Assembly (NCBI GenBank): GCA_910586315.1
Contig: CAJUIP010000006.1
Coordinates: 53,518 to 117,517 of the forward strand
Reading direction: 5' to 3'
Length of the DNA: 64,000 nucleotides
From: an uncultured Lachnospiraceae bacterium
GTDB lineage: Bacteria > Bacillota > Clostridia > Lachnospirales > Lachnospiraceae
The notes under the pieces were generated by a model. That model had not been told where the DNA came from. It did not search any database and saw nothing but the letters and a program-made list of their open reading frames with translations. Of this stretch, positions 60,816 through 64,000 are shown one piece after another (the stretch's first letter is position 1; each line of letters begins with the position of its first letter). The position numbers and the translations under genes were made by a program.

Positions 60816-61940
60816 TTGGAGAGAGAAAAGCTGATGGTGATTTATCCTCAAAAGAGGCAAAAAGGAAAAGAGAGAGAACGTCTGGACCAGATTCTCTCCT
60901 ATGCTCTGGAGAATACGCAGGCGGAGCTTTTCGAAGATATGTCAGCGCTCTGGGAGGGAGAAAACCAGGAAAAAAGCTCCCGAAGGTTTGCAGGACAAAG
61001 ACTTTTATTTGCGGTTCCGCTTGGAAAAGACGGGGTGAACCGGGAATATTATGAGGTGCTGGCATGGCTCCGCGCGGGAGATCGGGTGCTGGAGGGAGCC
61101 GTGGCAGGACTCATTATCGACGCGGACAGTGAGCTTTTTACGAAGGCAGCAGCCAGGGAGCTTACCGTGGCGGCCAATCAGACGGGTTGTGCGTTTGTGG
61201 GGCGGCCGTTAGTGGAAGGCACAGCGTCGCTTGATAATTTTATTGTCCAGGCGGCGAATATGAAAACGGATCGTATGGGGGCCTATAAAAACAGCGCCAG
61301 AACCCTGGCGGAGCAAGTGGCTTCATTTGCGTGGGAGAAAAAGGAGCACCCGCATCTCCTGGTCCTGCATGCCTCCAACCATAAGACATCCAATACCATG
61401 GCTATCTGGAATGAGGTCAGGGGCAGACTGGACGGAATTGAAGTGAAGGAAATCAACTTAAGAAACGGTACGCTGGAGGACTGCTCTGGATGTCCTTTTC
61501 AGATGTGCCTGCACTTCGGAGAGAGAGGGCAGTGCTTTTACGGCGGGGCCATGGTAGATGATGTGTATCCGGCTGTCAGGTGGGCAGATGGAATCCTGCT
61601 TTTATGTCCTAACTACAACGATGCCCTTTCGGCTAATATGACAGCTTTTATTAACCGCCTCACCGCGCTGTTTCGCACGACACGGTTTTATGACAAGGCA
61701 TTGTTTGCCATCATTGTGTCAGGCTATTCCGGAAGCGACCTGATTGCCGGACAGCTGGTGACGGCGCTCAACATGAACAAAACTTTTTATCTTCCGGGGA
61801 ACTTCTGTATGATGGAGACTGGAAACAGTCCCGGCTCTGCCATGCATGCGCCGGGGATTTCCGGGCGGATAGAAGAATTTGCCCAAAGAGTACGGAAAAC
61901 GTTGTTAAAAGAGATACAGGACCAGACGGCGGCAATCTGA
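60816..61940 (+). CDS. Flavodoxin-fold oxidoreductase with Cys cluster (NADPH-dependent FMN reductase-like)
   Basis: 374 aa. The C-terminal half (~175-365) has a flavodoxin-like fold: LLVLHASNHKTSNTMAIWNE (phosphate loop), ADGILLLCPNYNDALSANMT and FAIIVSGYSGSDLI. CSGCPFQMC plus a later Cys (GQC) resembles the cluster of iron-sulfur flavoproteins, though spacing (CX2CX4C) is atypical. The N-terminal half is unrecognised. TTG 60816 with GGAGG 7 nt upstream is preferred. Downstream of the LDH-like gene; likely the same operon. Confidence 0.75.
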   Translation: MEREKLMVIYPQKRQKGKERERLDQILSYALENTQAELFEDMSALWEGENQEKSSRRFAGQRLLFAVPLGKDGVNREYYEVLAWLRAGDRVLEGAVAGLIIDADSELFTKAAARELTVAANQTGCAFVGRPLVEGTASLDNFIVQAANMKTDRMGAYKNSARTLAEQVASFAWEKKEHPHLLVLHASNHKTSNTMAIWNEVRGRLDGIEVKEINLRNGTLEDCSGCPFQMCLHFGERGQCFYGGAMVDDVYPAVRWADGILLLCPNYNDALSANMTAFINRLTALFRTTRFYDKALFAIIVSGYSGSDLIAGQLVTALNMNKTFYLPGNFCMMETGNSPGSAMHAPGISGRIEEFAQRVRKTLLKEIQDQTAAI

Positions 61941-61974
61941 TGTAATAGCTCATATAATTTCGGAACTGGTGTAT

Positions 61975-62067
61975 GGACATATTTCCGCTTCATCTCCATC
62001 TGCTGTGTTGGATTTTCTAGCCGCCGCGTCATTGAAAATCCAGCACAGCAGATGAATGAATATGTCC
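61975..62067. repeat. Large nested inverted repeat between convergent genes
   Basis: Inner arms 61997-62017 (CATCTGCTGTGTTGGATTTTC) and 62034-62054 pair over 21 bp with one wobble, loop 16 nt. Outer arms GGACATAT (61975-61982) and ATATGTCC (62060-62067) also pair. No clear T-run; either a bidirectional terminator or a small palindromic mobile-element-like unit. Confidence 0.8.
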
Positions 62068-62140
62068 GCTAAAACGAGGCATGCTGCCTTGCAGACAGAA
62101 CACCGGTTAGACCGGATTGCCCAAATGCCTGGATTTCTGA

Positions 62141-64000
62141 TTACAGAAACGCGGACAATGCGGACGAGGTAAGAATACAAAGCGTAATTCCAATGACAGT
62201 TGGAAGCAGGAAGGCGATAATGGTCCATTTCGTACTTCCTGTTTCTTTTTTTATGGTCAGGCAGGTGGTGGAACAGGGCCAGTGAAACAAAGAGAAAATG
62301 GCCATACAGACGGCTGTTTTTATGGTCCATCCATGGGCAGTTAAGAGGGAAAAAAGCGCTTTTGTGTCGTCCATTTCCACTAAATATCCTGTCTGCAGGT
62401 AGGCCATCAGGATAATGGGAAGTACGATTTCGTTGGCAGGGAAGCCCAGCAAAAAGGCCATGAGAATGATTCCGTCAAGGCCCATGAGCCGTCCCAGGGG
62501 GTCCAGAAAACCGGAAATATGAAGCAGCAGGCTGGCATTTCCAATCGTGATATTGGCGAGCAGCCAGATTAATAGTCCCGCCGGGGCAGCCACCGCCACG
62601 GCGCGGCCCAGAACAAAGAGTGTGCGGTCAAAGATGGAACGGACAATGACCTTCCCCACCTGGGGAGGGCGGTAGGGCGGAAGCTCCAGGGTGAAGGAGG
62701 AAGGAACTCCCTTTAATAACGTCCGGGACAGGAGCCAGGAAGCTCCAAGGGTGGCAAAAATACCAGAGAGAATGAATCCGGTAAGGATGAACGCCGTAAA
62801 CAGGGAGGCAGGAATCTGCACAGCCGCGGCCAGACCTGCATTCCCTATGAAAAACAGAGAAATCATGGTGAGAAGCAGGGGGAAGCGGCCATTGCATGGA
62901 ACCAGGCTGTTGGTCAGGATGGCGATGAGCCTTTCCCTTGGAGAGTCAATGATGCGGCAGCCCACAACTCCCGCGGCATTGCATCCCAGCCCCATGGCCA
63001 TGGTGAGACATTGTTTTCCGCAGGCCTTACATTTATGGAAGGCACCGTCCATGTTATAGGCGATTCTTGGCAGACAGCCCAGGTCCTCCAACAGAGTGAA
63101 CAGCGGAAAGAAGATAGCCATGGGGGGCAGCATCACAGAGACAATCCAGGCGACAACCCGGTAAACGCCATAGACAGAGACTCCTGTAAACCATTGGGGA
63201 AGTCCCACGGCCTGGCAGAATATTACCAGCTTTTCCTCCAGATGGAAAAATAAATTCCACAAAAGGGAGGAGGGGTAGTTGGCTCCTGTGATGGTCAGCC
63301 AGAAGATTCCCACTAAAAGTAAACACATGAGGAGACTCCCGCTTACGGGGCCTGTGAGGATACGGTCAAGCCATTCTTCTCTTGTTCTGTAATTTTTTTT
63401 GCTGTAAGTAACGGCCGCAGATGCAAGATCGCAGGGAGAAAAGTCCTCCGGGTATTTTCGGTATTCCGGCTCCAGGGAGCAGGAGGAAAAAAAGGGGCAC
63501 GCCCCGCAGGAACAATAGTCGGGAGAGGGAGACGGCTTTGCCAGGGCCTTTTTTAACTGGTCCAGGCCGCATTTTTTCCTGGCGCAGCAGGGAACAACCG
63601 GGATTCCAAGTTCTTTCTCCAGTACGGAGAAATCTAACAGGATCCCTTTTTTCGCTGCTTCATCACAGAGGTTCACACAGAGGATGACCTGGGGGATTTC
63701 AGGCTCCGGACGGTCTTCGATAAGTCCGGTGGCCTGCCGTAAAAGATGGAGGCCCCGTTCCAGACAGGTGGCATCGCAGACTAAAAGCAAATATTCGTAG
63801 GCTTCGTTCCGGATAAAATCTCTGGTAAGGGCTTCTTCCGCGGAGCGGACGTCAAAAGAATAAATGCCGGGAAGATCTACAATGGAGAATCCGCGGTCTT
63901 CAATGGAAAAGTATCCGGTAGTACAGGAAACCGTGACTCCGGCCCAGTTCCCCGTGTGCTGGTGCAGGCCAGTCAGGGCGTTAAAAATCGTACTTTTTCC
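62141..64000 (-). CDS. feoB: FeoB, ferrous iron transporter (5' end outside the window)
   Basis: The frame is open to base 64000, beginning at GKSTIFNALTGLHQ (P-loop), then NWAGVTV, DLPGIYSF and NLCDEA (G4 position), so the G domain is nearly whole and only the first few residues are missing. After a Cys-rich spacer (YCSCGACPFFSSCS) the membrane part has the two gate segments (for example GLGCNAAGVVGCRIIDSPRE; FLLGFPANEIVLPI). 620 residues visible. Transports Fe(II). Confidence 0.94.
   Translation of the reverse strand, partial: GKSTIFNALTGLHQHTGNWAGVTVSCTTGYFSIEDRGFSIVDLPGIYSFDVRSAEEALTRDFIRNEAYEYLLLVCDATCLERGLHLLRQATGLIEDRPEPEIPQVILCVNLCDEAAKKGILLDFSVLEKELGIPVVPCCARKKCGLDQLKKALAKPSPSPDYCSCGACPFFSSCSLEPEYRKYPEDFSPCDLASAAVTYSKKNYRTREEWLDRILTGPVSGSLLMCLLLVGIFWLTITGANYPSSLLWNLFFHLEEKLVIFCQAVGLPQWFTGVSVYGVYRVVAWIVSVMLPPMAIFFPLFTLLEDLGCLPRIAYNMDGAFHKCKACGKQCLTMAMGLGCNAAGVVGCRIIDSPRERLIAILTNSLVPCNGRFPLLLTMISLFFIGNAGLAAAVQIPASLFTAFILTGFILSGIFATLGASWLLSRTLLKGVPSSFTLELPPYRPPQVGKVIVRSIFDRTLFVLGRAVAVAAPAGLLIWLLANITIGNASLLLHISGFLDPLGRLMGLDGIILMAFLLGFPANEIVLPIILMAYLQTGYLVEMDDTKALFSLLTAHGWTIKTAVCMAIFSLFHWPCSTTCLTIKKETGSTKWTIIAFLLPTVIGITLCILTSSALSAFL

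Noticed and set aside
61975..62067. A tRNA-like or small RNA gene between the flavoprotein gene and feoB
   Set aside because: The nested palindrome does not form a cloverleaf and has no promoter or poly-T end.

Overview
The window reads as one chromosomal stretch of a motile Gram-positive Clostridia member, most likely Lachnospiraceae (Enterocloster, Hungatella or Clostridium symbiosum-like). Reasons: a Firmicutes-type flagellar set (FliY with CheC domains, CheV/CheC/CheD, FlbD, FliW/CsrA), choline-binding-type wall repeats, mid-range GC, AGGAGG ribosome binding sites with occasional TTG starts, and near-consensus sigma-A promoters. The genus is inference.

Positions 1-25370 (+ strand) carry a very long flagellar/chemotaxis gene string: fliH (3' end only), fliI, fliJ, fliK, flgD, a TIGR02530-type gene, flgE, flbD, motA, motB, fliM, cheY, a flgC-type gene, fliY, fliO, fliP, fliQ, fliR, flhB, flhA, fliA, two FlgF/FlgG rod proteins, cheC, cheD, cheV, a secreted wall-binding protein, a ParA ATPase, a ComFB-domain protein, a tandem 3D-domain protein and a nucleotidyltransferase-like protein. 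fliL, flhF and flhG are missing from their usual places. A bidirectional terminator at 25354-25391 separates it from the convergent late operon flgM-flgN-flgK-flgL-(hypothetical)-fliW-csrA (30361 down to 25373).

Positions 30635-43462 (+) are a second late cluster: a FliK-like/FlhB-C-like pair, two secreted wall-binding paralogs, a lytic transglycosylase, a PilZ protein, a family 2 glycosyltransferase, flagellin, fliD, fliS, a coiled-coil chaperone candidate and a short FliD-like protein. Sigma-28 promoters of the form CTWAT-N15-GCCGATAW are visible for flgM, the FliK-like gene and fliD, with a divergent version before flagellin.

Positions 43463-64000 are mostly housekeeping and accessory genes: a fusion of a degenerate glycogen-debranching-type enzyme to an O6-alkylguanine-DNA methyltransferase; luxS and trpS divergent from mirror-image promoters; a fumarylacetoacetase-family gene; larB-larC with a histidine-rich insert; a GNAT; a decayed toxin-antitoxin patch (51817-52640); rubrerythrin and perR with PerR-type operators; a roughly 1660-residue multidomain protein (HD, helical repeats, NadD/CoaD-type nucleotidyltransferase, GNAT-like, phosphoribosyltransferase-like) followed by an LDH/MDH-like protein and a flavodoxin-fold protein; and the 3' part of feoB.

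The strongest candidates for undescribed biology are the 54381-61940 three-gene module, the pseudo-amylase/methyltransferase fusion, the ParA-ComFB pair inside the motility operon, the second FliK-C/FlhB-C pair, and a family of intergenic imperfect palindromes (arms near GTAACNGTTCNG) found in at least seven 5' leaders. No rRNA, tRNA, CRISPR array, intact insertion sequence or prophage was seen.
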